NCBI GenBank assembly: GCA_905479515.1
Contig: CAJQMX010000146.1
Coordinates: 1 to 10,507, forward strand
Length of the DNA stretch: 10,507 bases
DNA from: an uncultured Parasphingopyxis sp.
Lineage (GTDB): Bacteria; Pseudomonadota; Alphaproteobacteria; Sphingomonadales; Sphingomonadaceae
Direction: 5' to 3'
The notes beneath the pieces are model-generated. The model searched no databases and was not told where the DNA came from. It was given only the letters and a program-made list of their open reading frames with translations. The first letter of the stretch is position 1; each line of letters starts with the position of its first letter. Position numbers and translations under genes: made by a program. Shown here in pieces: positions 1 through 6,181 of this stretch.

Positions 1-365
1 TTTGCGCGGAACTCGCCAAATCGGTGGTCGCGCTTGAAGAAGACGAAGCACTGGTGGCGCTCGGCGCGGACGCCTTGGCGGCCTATCCCAATGTCGAACA
101 GGTGCAAGGCGATCTCGCGCAGGGCTGGGCCAAGGGGGCTCCTTATGATGCCATTCTCGTCGATGGCGCGATTGAGCATTTGCCCGAAGCGCTGATTGAC
201 CAGCTCGCCGATGGCGGGCGGCTTGTCGCTGGCGTGGTCGAAGATGGTATAACCCGGCTGGTTTATGGACGAAAGCATGGCTCCGCCTTTGGAACGGCTG
301 CGTTTGTCGATGCGCAATCGGCTTCGCTTCCGGGTTTTGAGCGTCCTGCAGAATTTGTTTTTTAG
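1..365 (+). CDS. pcm: Protein-L-isoaspartate O-methyltransferase family protein, C-terminal part (5' truncated by the window)
   Basis: The frame is open from base 3 with no stop, so the gene begins before the window; only about the last 120 residues are present. The part seen is the second half of a SAM-dependent methyltransferase fold: an acidic segment with VALEEDEAL (after the glycine-rich SAM loop, which is missing here), then YDAILVDGAIEHLPEALIDQL followed by DGGRLV. The last two pieces match the strand-helix-strand pattern of the PCMT family, whose members methylate isoaspartyl residues of damaged proteins. The stop lies 10 bases before the tolC start, so the two genes are probably co-transcribed. 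The family call is fairly firm. True repair activity is less certain, because the catalytic N-terminal half is not visible and alphaproteobacterial genes next to tolC are often divergent members. Confidence 0.8.
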   Translation, partial: CAELAKSVVALEEDEALVALGADALAAYPNVEQVQGDLAQGWAKGAPYDAILVDGAIEHLPEALIDQLADGGRLVAGVVEDGITRLVYGRKHGSAFGTAAFVDAQSASLPGFERPAEFVF

Positions 366-375
366 GAAGATGACC

Positions 376-1824
376 ATGGCGGCCAAAGCGAAAATTCTAT
401 TGATCGGCGCAGCATCGGCGGCTCTCATGCTGTCGACGCCAGCTTCGGCTGAAACGCTGCGCGACGCATTGTTGCAGGCCTATGAATCCAATCCGACGCT
501 GAATGCAGCAAGGGCTGGGCAGCGGGCCAATGACGAGAATATCCCCATCACACTCGCCGATGGTCGGCCGTCACTGAATGCGACGGGCTTCTATAACGAA
601 AATGTGCGGACTTCTGCGAACAGCTTTACCGCGCCAAGCCGGAACACAGGCGCACAATTGGAAGCGACACTGCCAATCTATCAGGGCGGCACCGTTCGCA
701 ACCGCATCGAAGCCGCTCGCAGCCGTGCTGAAGCGGGGCAGGCGGATTTGCGGTCCACCGAAGCCAACCTCTTCACGCAGGTCGTGGCGGCCTATCTGGA
801 TGTGATCAGCAACCGCAACATCGTGGAGCTCAATGCCAATCAGGTTACCGTGCTTGATACGAACTTGCAGGCAACCCGCGATCGGTTCGAAATTGGTGAT
901 CTGACCCGCACCGATGTTGCACAGGCAGATGCGCGCCTGTCCAACGCCCGGGCGAGCCTGGAAACGGCGCAGGCGGAGCTGTCTGTAGCGGAGGAAAATT
1001 ACTTGCGGCTCGTTGGCGATTGGCCAGAAACGCTTGATCCGCCGCCGCCCTTGCCTGATCTTCCCGATACGCCTGATGCCGCCGAAGACATTGCGATTGT
1101 CCATAATCCAGACCTGATCGCGGCCCAACTTAGCGCTGAAGCAGCCCGTCGAGACATCGGCGCGGCGCGCGGCAGCCGGCTTCCCAGGCTTTCGGCCTTC
1201 GCACGGGGCAATTACAACAACTTCCTGAACACGCTTGGTGGTCCGATCGGCAATCAGTTCGTTCAGGAAGAAACCACCGCTACGGTAGGCTTGCAGGCTA
1301 CGTTGCCCCTCTATCAGGGTGGCGGGCCCTCGGCGCAGGTTCGTCAGGCACAGGCCCTGTCTGCCCAGTCGATGGAAACGGTGATTGCTACGGAACGCGC
1401 GGTCGTCGCCGATGTCCGTGCTGCTTTTTCGCGCTATCGCGCAACATTGCAGGTGATTGAATCCACCCAGACCGCGGCGGAAGCCAATGAGCTGGCTCTG
1501 GAAGGGGTTCGCGCAGAAAATTCCGTTGGCCTGAGAACGATATTGGACATTCTTAACGCTGAACAGGAACTGTTGAACAGTCAGGTCGATCTCGTGACCG
1601 CGCGCCGCAACGCCTATGTCGCCGGTTTCAACCTGCTGGCGGCGATGGGCAAGGCCGAGGCGGGCGATCTGGGTCTTGATGGCGGCGCGCTTTACGATGC
1701 GACGGCCAATTATGACCGGGTCGATGGTCGCTGGTTCGACTGGGACGACAATCCCAGCCCTGTGACTCAATCGACACGCACGGTGGATAATCCCGAACGT
1801 GTGGTGACAAGCCCCGAAAATTGA
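376..1824 (+). CDS. tolC: TolC family outer membrane channel protein (type I secretion / efflux)
   Basis: This 482-residue protein matches TolC-type channels, the outer-membrane trimers that join inner-membrane transporters and periplasmic adaptors to export proteins or drugs. An N-terminal signal peptide has a hydrophobic core at about residues 7-20 and an ASA|ET cleavage site after residue 25. The mature protein opens with LRDALLQAYESNPTLNAARA, the typical first helix. Two similar halves follow, each with a strand carrying LPIYQGG or LPLYQGG (about residues 100 and 313), as expected of the internal TolC duplication. Helical heptads such as DVAQADARLSNARASLETAQAEL form the periplasmic tunnel. 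The ATG at 376 is preferred: AGGAAG at 364-369 sits 6 bases before it, whereas the ATG at 370 abuts it. The frame is open further upstream but overlaps pcm. The C-terminal ~40 residues are polar and probably unstructured. No transporter or adaptor gene lies nearby, so the substrate is unknown. Confidence 0.93.
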   Translation: MAAKAKILLIGAASAALMLSTPASAETLRDALLQAYESNPTLNAARAGQRANDENIPITLADGRPSLNATGFYNENVRTSANSFTAPSRNTGAQLEATLPIYQGGTVRNRIEAARSRAEAGQADLRSTEANLFTQVVAAYLDVISNRNIVELNANQVTVLDTNLQATRDRFEIGDLTRTDVAQADARLSNARASLETAQAELSVAEENYLRLVGDWPETLDPPPPLPDLPDTPDAAEDIAIVHNPDLIAAQLSAEAARRDIGAARGSRLPRLSAFARGNYNNFLNTLGGPIGNQFVQEETTATVGLQATLPLYQGGGPSAQVRQAQALSAQSMETVIATERAVVADVRAAFSRYRATLQVIESTQTAAEANELALEGVRAENSVGLRTILDILNAEQELLNSQVDLVTARRNAYVAGFNLLAAMGKAEAGDLGLDGGALYDATANYDRVDGRWFDWDDNPSPVTQSTRTVDNPERVVTSPEN

Positions 1825-1838
1825 GGCATGTCGCGGAA

Positions 1839-2318
1839 ATGGGCGACGTTAACCATGAACCGACGATGGAAGAGATACTGGCTTCCATCAAAAAGATCAT
1901 CGCGGAAGATGGCGAAACCGCCGTTTCCGAGCGCGATGTCCGTCCGCGGCGCAGTCGACCAGAACCGCCCGTAGCCGACCCGATTCCCGAACCATCCGCA
2001 TCTGATGATGTTCTGGAGCTGACCGATCAGTGTGAGCCGGAATCGGCACATAATGAAGCGGTTGAAGCCGAAGATGATGCGGCGGCAATTGCCTCTAGTG
2101 AGACAGTCAGGGCCAGTCAGGCCGCTCTTGCCGCGCTTTCGGCAATTGCAAATCCCGTGTCTCAGGTCGGAAATTCCGACACTGCCCATCCGCTTGAAGG
2201 CTTGGTCCGCGAAATGCTGCGGCCCTTGCTCAAGGAATGGCTCGACGAGAATCTCCCCACATTGGTGGAAGAGATGGTCGCCCGCGAAATTGCGAAAATT
2301 ACCGCCAACCGGGGGTAA
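1839..2318 (+). CDS. popZ: PopZ-like polar organising protein (DUF2497 family)
   Basis: This 159-residue protein has the two conserved ends of the PopZ/DUF2497 family. The N-terminus EPTMEEILASIKKIIAEDGE (residues 7-26) is nearly the family signature, a short partner-binding helix. Residues 118-159 carry the paired C-terminal helices (PLEGLVREMLRPLLKEWLDE, then NLPTLVEEMVAREIAKI) that drive self-assembly. Between them is a low-complexity linker rich in Pro, Glu, Asp and Ala. In Caulobacter, PopZ forms a polymer at the cell pole that anchors ParB-parS and gathers cell-cycle kinases; the same role here is inferred. The ATG at 1839 is chosen because the family normally starts a few residues before EPTMEEIL. 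A TTG at 1821 would add six unlike residues. The tolC stop lies 14 bases upstream, so it probably shares the tolC transcript; a GAGG at 1823-1826 is the only weak ribosome-binding site seen. Confidence 0.9.
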   Translation: MGDVNHEPTMEEILASIKKIIAEDGETAVSERDVRPRRSRPEPPVADPIPEPSASDDVLELTDQCEPESAHNEAVEAEDDAAAIASSETVRASQAALAALSAIANPVSQVGNSDTAHPLEGLVREMLRPLLKEWLDENLPTLVEEMVAREIAKITANRG

Positions 2319-2360
2319 ATCGCCTTGCGCAAGCGCGGCACGGCGCTATCACTTCAATTT

Positions 2361-4421
2361 ATGAACCGAATTGCCCAAGTCGGCCTTGTGGCGGCCGTTG
2401 CCCTTGTTTGTGCCCCTGCAACTGCACGAAATTTCACGCCTGAAGATCTGGTTCAGCTGAGTCGCCTTGGCGGCAGCTCCGTGACGGCGGATGGCTCTAC
2501 ACTGGTCTTTGCGATGAGCGAGACGGATCTCGAGTCCAATGGACGGAATAGCGATCTCTGGCTGCTCGACCTGAGCCAAACGGCTTCTGCCCCGCAGCGC
2601 TGGCGTGCATCCGGCGATGCGAATGAAAATTCGCCGGCCTTTTCGGCAGATGGCTCGGCGCTCTACTATCTGTCGGATCGCAGCGGATCGAGCCAGGTCT
2701 GGCGCGCGCCGCTGGGTGCGGGCGATGCCGAGCAGGTGACCAATGTTGAGGCGGATGTTGCAGGTTTCAGCATTGCCCCCGACGGCGACCGGATCGCGCT
2801 GTGGTTCGATGAGAACCCCGAATGCATGGCGGTAAGCTGTCCTGATGAGGCAGATGCCGAAAACGCAGGAAGCGGGCGCGCTTATGACGAAATTTTCGTG
2901 CGGCACTGGAGCAGCTGGAATGATGGCACGCAGTCCCGTCTCGTAACCTTTGCCCTGGCCGACGGCGTGACAACCGGGGAGGGGGCTGTCGTTTCACGGC
3001 CTCTTAACGGGGATACGCCGAGCCGTCCCTTTGGCGGCGGCGAAGAAATTGCCTGGCATCCGTCCGGTGCATCGCTGTTCTTCACGCTGCGCGAAGCCGG
3101 CCCCACCGAACCGACTTCTACTGACCTCGATATTTACCGCATCTCGGCGGATGGATCGAGCGCGCCCGAGCTGCTCACGGCGGACAATGAGGCGCTCGAT
3201 TCCCTGCCAACCCCATCGCCCGATGGCCGCTATCTGGCGTATGTCGCGATGGCCCGGCCCGGCTATGAGGCCGATCGGACCGTTCTCCATCTGCGCGATC
3301 TGATTACCGGTGAAACGCGGGCGCTTACCGCGAATTGGGACCGCAGTGTCCAGGGCATCGCCTGGTCGGCAGATATTCAGTCGCTGTGGGTCGTGGCACA
3401 GGAAGGCTTGGATACAGCTGTTTTCCGTTATGCATTGGCGCAAGGAACGATCGAGCGGGTTTCCGGCGCTGGCTCGATTGGCTCGATCGCGCCGCAGGTG
3501 GATGGATCGTTGATAGTCTCGATGGCCAGCGCGCTTGCTCCGGCTGATCTTTTCCGCCTGAGCCCTGACGGCGCCATGGAGCAGCTGACCAATGTAAACG
3601 GTGCACAGCTTGCCGACATCGATATGCCGGATCGGGAAGAATTCTCATTCCGGGGTGCGGGCGGTGACACCGTGCATGGCCAGATATTCAGGCCAGCAGG
3701 CCTTGCCGAGGGGCAGCAAGTTCCGGTCGCGCTGTTTGTACATGGCGGCCCTCAGGGGTCGTTCAGCAACAGCTGGTCCTATCGCTGGAACCCGGCCGCA
3801 ATGGCGGCGCAGGGCTATGCTGCCGTCACCATCGATTTCCACGGCAGCACCGGATATGGGCAGGCCTTTGCCGACAGCATCAACAATGATTGGGGCGGCA
3901 AGCCGCTGCGCGATCTTCAGCTAGGGCTTGAAGCCGTGCTTGAGGAAAATCCGTGGATGGACGGGGAGCGGGTCTGCGCTCTGGGTGCATCCTATGGCGG
4001 CTATATGATGAACTGGATCGCCGGCAACTGGGCCGACCGGTTCGATTGCCTCGTCAATCATGCCGGCATTTTCGATCTTCGCCAATTCTATTATTCCACG
4101 GAAGAATTATGGTTTCCCGAGCATGATTTCGGCGGGCCCTATTTTGATCGTGAAGAGGCATATGAGCGCTGGAACCCGGTGCATCACGTTGAAGAATGGC
4201 AGACGCCGATGCTGGTTATCCACGGCGAGCGGGATTTCAGAATCCCCTATAGTCAAAGCCTTGCAGCGTTCACAGCACTTCAGAGGCAGGGAATCGCTTC
4301 TGAATTGCTGGTTTTCCCCGACGAAAATCACTGGATTCTTTCGCCTCGAAATAGTTTGCAATGGCATCACACCGTGTATGATTGGGTAGCACGATGGACG
4401 GGGAGTGATGTCGCGCAATAG
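2361..4421 (+). CDS. Secreted S9 family (prolyl oligopeptidase-type) serine peptidase
   Basis: This 686-residue protein has a signal peptide (hydrophobic residues 8-18, ATA|RN cleavage after about residue 22), so it should act in the periplasm or outside. Residues ~30-410 form a TolB/WD40-like beta-propeller with repeats such as FSADGSALYYLSDRSG, IAPDGDRIALW and SPDGRYLAYVA. The segment with RHWSSWNDG at 181-189 is typical of dipeptidyl-peptidase/acylaminoacyl-peptidase members. The C-terminal alpha/beta-hydrolase domain has HGGPQGSF, then Ser544 in GASYGGY, Asp625 in HGERDFRIP and His657 in DENHW, a complete triad. The family cleaves short peptides from oligopeptide N-termini, so peptide scavenging is likely; exact specificity is unknown. 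Cys155 and Cys160 could form a disulfide. Start is uncertain: ATG 2361 gives a clean signal peptide but has no clear ribosome-binding site, while in-frame TTG 2325 follows GGGGGT (2311-2316). It lies 42 bases after popZ. Confidence 0.92.
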   Translation: MNRIAQVGLVAAVALVCAPATARNFTPEDLVQLSRLGGSSVTADGSTLVFAMSETDLESNGRNSDLWLLDLSQTASAPQRWRASGDANENSPAFSADGSALYYLSDRSGSSQVWRAPLGAGDAEQVTNVEADVAGFSIAPDGDRIALWFDENPECMAVSCPDEADAENAGSGRAYDEIFVRHWSSWNDGTQSRLVTFALADGVTTGEGAVVSRPLNGDTPSRPFGGGEEIAWHPSGASLFFTLREAGPTEPTSTDLDIYRISADGSSAPELLTADNEALDSLPTPSPDGRYLAYVAMARPGYEADRTVLHLRDLITGETRALTANWDRSVQGIAWSADIQSLWVVAQEGLDTAVFRYALAQGTIERVSGAGSIGSIAPQVDGSLIVSMASALAPADLFRLSPDGAMEQLTNVNGAQLADIDMPDREEFSFRGAGGDTVHGQIFRPAGLAEGQQVPVALFVHGGPQGSFSNSWSYRWNPAAMAAQGYAAVTIDFHGSTGYGQAFADSINNDWGGKPLRDLQLGLEAVLEENPWMDGERVCALGASYGGYMMNWIAGNWADRFDCLVNHAGIFDLRQFYYSTEELWFPEHDFGGPYFDREEAYERWNPVHHVEEWQTPMLVIHGERDFRIPYSQSLAAFTALQRQGIASELLVFPDENHWILSPRNSLQWHHTVYDWVARWTGSDVAQ

Positions 4422-4444
4422 GGGGAACACCGCCACGCGCTACG

Positions 4445-4469
4445 GGAACCAATTCGTTAACTGTTTGTT
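4445..4469 (+). promoter_or_regulatory. Candidate EcfG-type stress promoter of the first receiver gene (one mismatch)
   Basis: GGAAC at 4445-4449 is followed after exactly 16 bases by TGTT at 4466-4469. The EcfG consensus in alphaproteobacteria is GGAAC-N16/17-CGTT, with the first C of the -10 the least constant base. Transcription would begin near 4477, leaving a short leader that contains the AAAAAGGG ribosome-binding stretch (4485-4492). The call leans partly on the exact matches at the next two genes. Confidence 0.45.
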
Positions 4470-4492
4470 TATGGATTGAAATTGAAAAAGGG

Positions 4493-4882
4493 ATGGCTGT
4501 GAAGGGAAATGGAACCGAACGAGGCGGCGAAACAATCCTGTTTGTGGAAGATCAGGAGGATGTCGCAGAAGTTGCCCAAGCTATGCTCGAGGAGCTTGGC
4601 TATTCGGTTATCTATGCCAGCAATGCGCAAACCGCGCTCGATATCCTGAAGGATCGGGATGATATCGACCTTTTGTTGACCGATATCGTTATGCCGGGTT
4701 CGCTTAATGGCGCCGATCTTGCGCAGCGGGTTCAAAATGAGATGGGGATGAAGGCCGTTCTCGTTACCGGCTTTGCCGACAAAGCCATACCGTCTGACCA
4801 ATTTGGTCGCTTCAATGTTATCCTCAAACCCTTTGGCATGGATGAGCTTGGGGAGCGGATCCGAGCAGTGCTGGACGAATAG
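4493..4882 (+). CDS. Single-domain response regulator (receiver only), first of three
   Basis: This 129-residue protein is one CheY-like receiver with no output domain. The acidic pocket is Glu19-Asp20 (FVEDQED), the phosphoacceptor is Asp64 in LLTDIVMPG, the switch residue is Thr92 in LVTGF and the conserved lysine is Lys112 in ILKPF. It should therefore accept a phosphate from a histidine kinase or phosphotransfer protein and act by binding a partner or as a phosphate sink. The sequence style resembles the receivers at the ends of hybrid histidine kinases. It shares VMPG-x-x-NGADLA and LKPF with the next two genes, which marks them as paralogues. Start choice: ATG 4493 directly abuts GGG at 4490-4492, which is very tight; GTG 4499, two codons later, has 6-base spacing and may be the real start. 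No kinase is adjacent. A near-consensus EcfG promoter precedes it. Confidence 0.9.
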   Translation: MAVKGNGTERGGETILFVEDQEDVAEVAQAMLEELGYSVIYASNAQTALDILKDRDDIDLLLTDIVMPGSLNGADLAQRVQNEMGMKAVLVTGFADKAIPSDQFGRFNVILKPFGMDELGERIRAVLDE

Positions 4883-4916
4883 GGATAGCCGGACCGGTAG
4901 TTATTTTAAGAAAATG

Positions 4917-4932
4917 GCGTTGCTATTAACGC
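4917..4932. repeat. Short inverted repeat in the gap after the first receiver gene
   Basis: GCGTT at 4917-4921 and AACGC at 4928-4932 form a perfect 5-bp stem with a 6-base loop, 34 bases after the stop codon at 4880-4882. Only three T residues follow, so it is at best a weak terminator. The surrounding gap (4883-5092) is visibly richer in A and T than the genes around it, and I see no other gene or RNA in it. Confidence 0.3.
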
Positions 4933-5092
4933 TTTGGAAGCCGTATTATTTTACCACTCCGCACTTCGGAAAATCACATAAATATCTGAAATATATCGAT
5001 AAACATTGCTGTTCGGCGGCTCGTCATGCCTCAAACAGCCGGAATGGCCGCACTGACGTTAACCACCTAGGAATAATGGCCGAGAAATGCGG

Positions 5093-5117
5093 GGAACTTG
5101 TCCCCAATCTTTTCGTT
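5093..5117 (+). promoter_or_regulatory. EcfG-type (general stress) promoter of the second receiver gene
   Basis: GGAAC at 5093-5097 and CGTT at 5114-5117 are separated by exactly 16 bases, a full match to the alphaproteobacterial EcfG consensus GGAAC-N16/17-CGTT. The CGTT ends 8 bases before the ATG at 5126, which would put the transcription start at or next to that codon. The motif lies inside the longest open frame (from ATG 5087), so that upstream ATG would not be on this transcript. Confidence 0.75.
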
Positions 5118-5125
5118 CGGGGTCC

Positions 5126-5548
5126 ATGGCTTTTGCAAAACTCCTCAGGAAATTCGCTGACGCGGATCGCTCGAAAAAACACTCCAACAACATCACCGTG
5201 CTTCTGGTTGATGACCAGCTTGAGGTCGCTGAGGTGATGCAGGAGTTGCTGGAAGAGAGTGGCTACACTGTTATCGTCAAATCGGAAGCAGCCGCCGCGC
5301 TCGACGTTCTGGCGACCAATCCTGAAATCAACATTGTGGTTTCCGATGTGGTGATGCCTGGCGAGCTTGGCGGTGCGGATATCGCCGAATTCGCCAAGGA
5401 GATGGCCGGCATCAAGACAATTCTTATCAGTGGCTTTCCACATCACAAGGTGACAACCGAAAGCCTTGGCAAATATGATGTGTTGCTGAAGCCCTTTCTG
5501 ATTGAAGAACTTGATCAGTGTATCGGCAACGCGCTCGACAGAAATTAG
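5126..5548 (+). CDS. Single-domain response regulator (receiver only), second of three
   Basis: With this start the protein has 140 residues: a basic N-terminal extension of about 22 residues (MAFAKLLRKFADADRSKK), then one receiver domain. The acidic pair is Asp29-Asp30 (LLVDDQLEV), the phosphoacceptor is Asp74 in VVSDVVMPG, the switch residue is Ser102 in LISGF and the lysine is Lys122 in LLKPF, so all signalling residues are present. No output domain follows. The ATG at 5126 is chosen over the longer frame from ATG 5087 because an exact EcfG-type promoter (5093-5117) lies between them. The gene has no evident Shine-Dalgarno at a usual distance; a GGGG at 5119-5122 is only 3 bases away, so leaderless initiation is plausible. 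GFPHH after the switch serine resembles GFPRH in the third regulator, suggesting these two are closest relatives. Partner kinase and target are unknown. Confidence 0.88.
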   Translation: MAFAKLLRKFADADRSKKHSNNITVLLVDDQLEVAEVMQELLEESGYTVIVKSEAAAALDVLATNPEINIVVSDVVMPGELGGADIAEFAKEMAGIKTILISGFPHHKVTTESLGKYDVLLKPFLIEELDQCIGNALDRN

Positions 5549-5584
5549 CCGCGGCACATAGGCGCCAACTGTTCGCATAGCGAG

Positions 5585-5603
5585 TTTCGCACTTGCGGCG
5601 AAA
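5585..5603. repeat. Inverted repeat between the second and third receiver genes
   Basis: TTTCGC at 5585-5590 and GCGAAA at 5598-5603 form a perfect 6-bp stem around a 7-base loop, 37 bases after the second receiver's stop. No T run follows, so it is not a standard intrinsic terminator. A second small stem (CACCG/CGGTG) lies just downstream, near 5606-5622. The function is unknown. Confidence 0.3.
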
Positions 5604-5658
5604 GTCACCGAATCTGGCGGTGTCACCCGTCTCGCATGAGCCCCAATTGAGCGCTTAA

Positions 5659-5670
5659 CCCGATTTCGGG
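5659..5670. repeat. 12-base palindrome next to the third receiver's promoter
   Basis: CCCGATTTCGGG pairs CCCGA with TCGGG around two central bases. It ends one base before the GGAAC -35 element at 5672, where a bound repressor or activator could act. It could equally be a chance palindrome; no second copy was noticed at the other two receiver promoters. Confidence 0.3.
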
Positions 5671-5671
5671 T

Positions 5672-5696
5672 GGAACGACGATGATGGTTAGCCGTT
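5672..5696 (+). promoter_or_regulatory. EcfG-type (general stress) promoter of the third receiver gene
   Basis: GGAAC at 5672-5676 and CGTT at 5693-5696 are separated by exactly 16 bases, a full consensus match. As at the second receiver, the CGTT ends 8 bases before an in-frame ATG (5705), and both ATGs are preceded by CC. The longest open frame starts at ATG 5681, inside this promoter. Confidence 0.75.
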
Positions 5697-5704
5697 GGTT
5701 TACC

Positions 5705-6115
5705 ATGTTCGAACCGTCAAATCCCATAATGCTGAACGGGGGAGAAAGCCCAGACCCCAACGGCGTGCTGATTGTTGATGACCATCCGGATGTGCTGCAA
5801 ACCATGGCCGATATGGTCGAAAGTCTCGGTTATCTCGCGATCACCGCACAGAATGGTCGAGACGCATTACAGATCCTGGCCGAGCCCAATGACATTGCGC
5901 TGGTGATTACCGATGTCGTGATGCCCGGTGAGATTAATGGCATCGAGCTCGCGAACACGGTCAGCACGAATTTCCACATTCCGACGGTCCTCGCGACAGG
6001 CTTTCCCAGGCATCGCAGCATGCGCGATATCGGTGACCATACGGCGCTATTGCTCAAACCCTTTTCGCTCGATCAGCTGGATCAGCGCATCTCGGCATCC
6101 CTGACGACGCAATAA
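5705..6115 (+). CDS. Single-domain response regulator (receiver only), third of three
   Basis: This 136-residue protein is again a lone receiver. The acidic pair is Asp25-Asp26 (LIVDDHPDV), the phosphoacceptor is Asp70 in VITDVVMPG, the switch residue is Thr98 in LATGF and the lysine is Lys118 in LLKPF. The ATGF segment partly resembles the FATGUY motif of alphaproteobacterial stress-linked receivers such as SdrG, but the tyrosine is absent, so I do not assign it to that group. Start choice: ATG 5705 fits the EcfG-type promoter whose CGTT ends at 5696. ATG 5681 has a GGTGGA ribosome-binding-like stretch 6 bases upstream and would add eight residues; ATG 5729 is also possible. It shares DVVMPGE and GFP-x-H with the second regulator. 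The stop lies 66 bases before valS. Partners are unknown; a role in stress signalling is inferred from the promoter. Confidence 0.88.
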   Translation: MFEPSNPIMLNGGESPDPNGVLIVDDHPDVLQTMADMVESLGYLAITAQNGRDALQILAEPNDIALVITDVVMPGEINGIELANTVSTNFHIPTVLATGFPRHRSMRDIGDHTALLLKPFSLDQLDQRISASLTTQ

Positions 6116-6181
6116 CCGGCATCTCTTTCCGGCGAAAAGCCTGTGGCGCGGTGCGATCTCGCTTGCTAACGGCTGATCGCT

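Noticed and set aside
571..1770. Long open frame of about 399 codons on the - strand opposite tolC
   Set aside because: It lies wholly within a clearly recognisable TolC gene, has no family resemblance, and is a by-product of GC-rich codon use on the opposite strand.
1849..1856. TTAACCAT, resembling a CtrA half-site, just inside popZ
   Set aside because: It is a single 8-base match within codons of the conserved N-terminus, downstream of the start, with no partner half-site at the right spacing.
5087..5125. Longer start (ATG 5087) for the second receiver
   Set aside because: The added 13 residues are encoded across an exact EcfG-type promoter and are not part of the receiver fold.
4773..5237. 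Open frame of about 154 codons on the + strand spanning the first receiver's end, the gap and the second receiver's start
   Set aside because: It overlaps two real genes in another frame, and its internal ATG near 4914 has no ribosome-binding site; composition is unlike a folded protein.
5998..6010. FATGUY-type receiver assignment for the third regulator
   Set aside because: Only the ATG-plus-hydrophobic part matches; the leading Phe and the final Tyr are missing.
6116..6181. Possible terminator or valS leader RNA in the 66-base gap
   Set aside because: Only short CCGG repeats are present; no stable stem with a T run and no T-box features were found.
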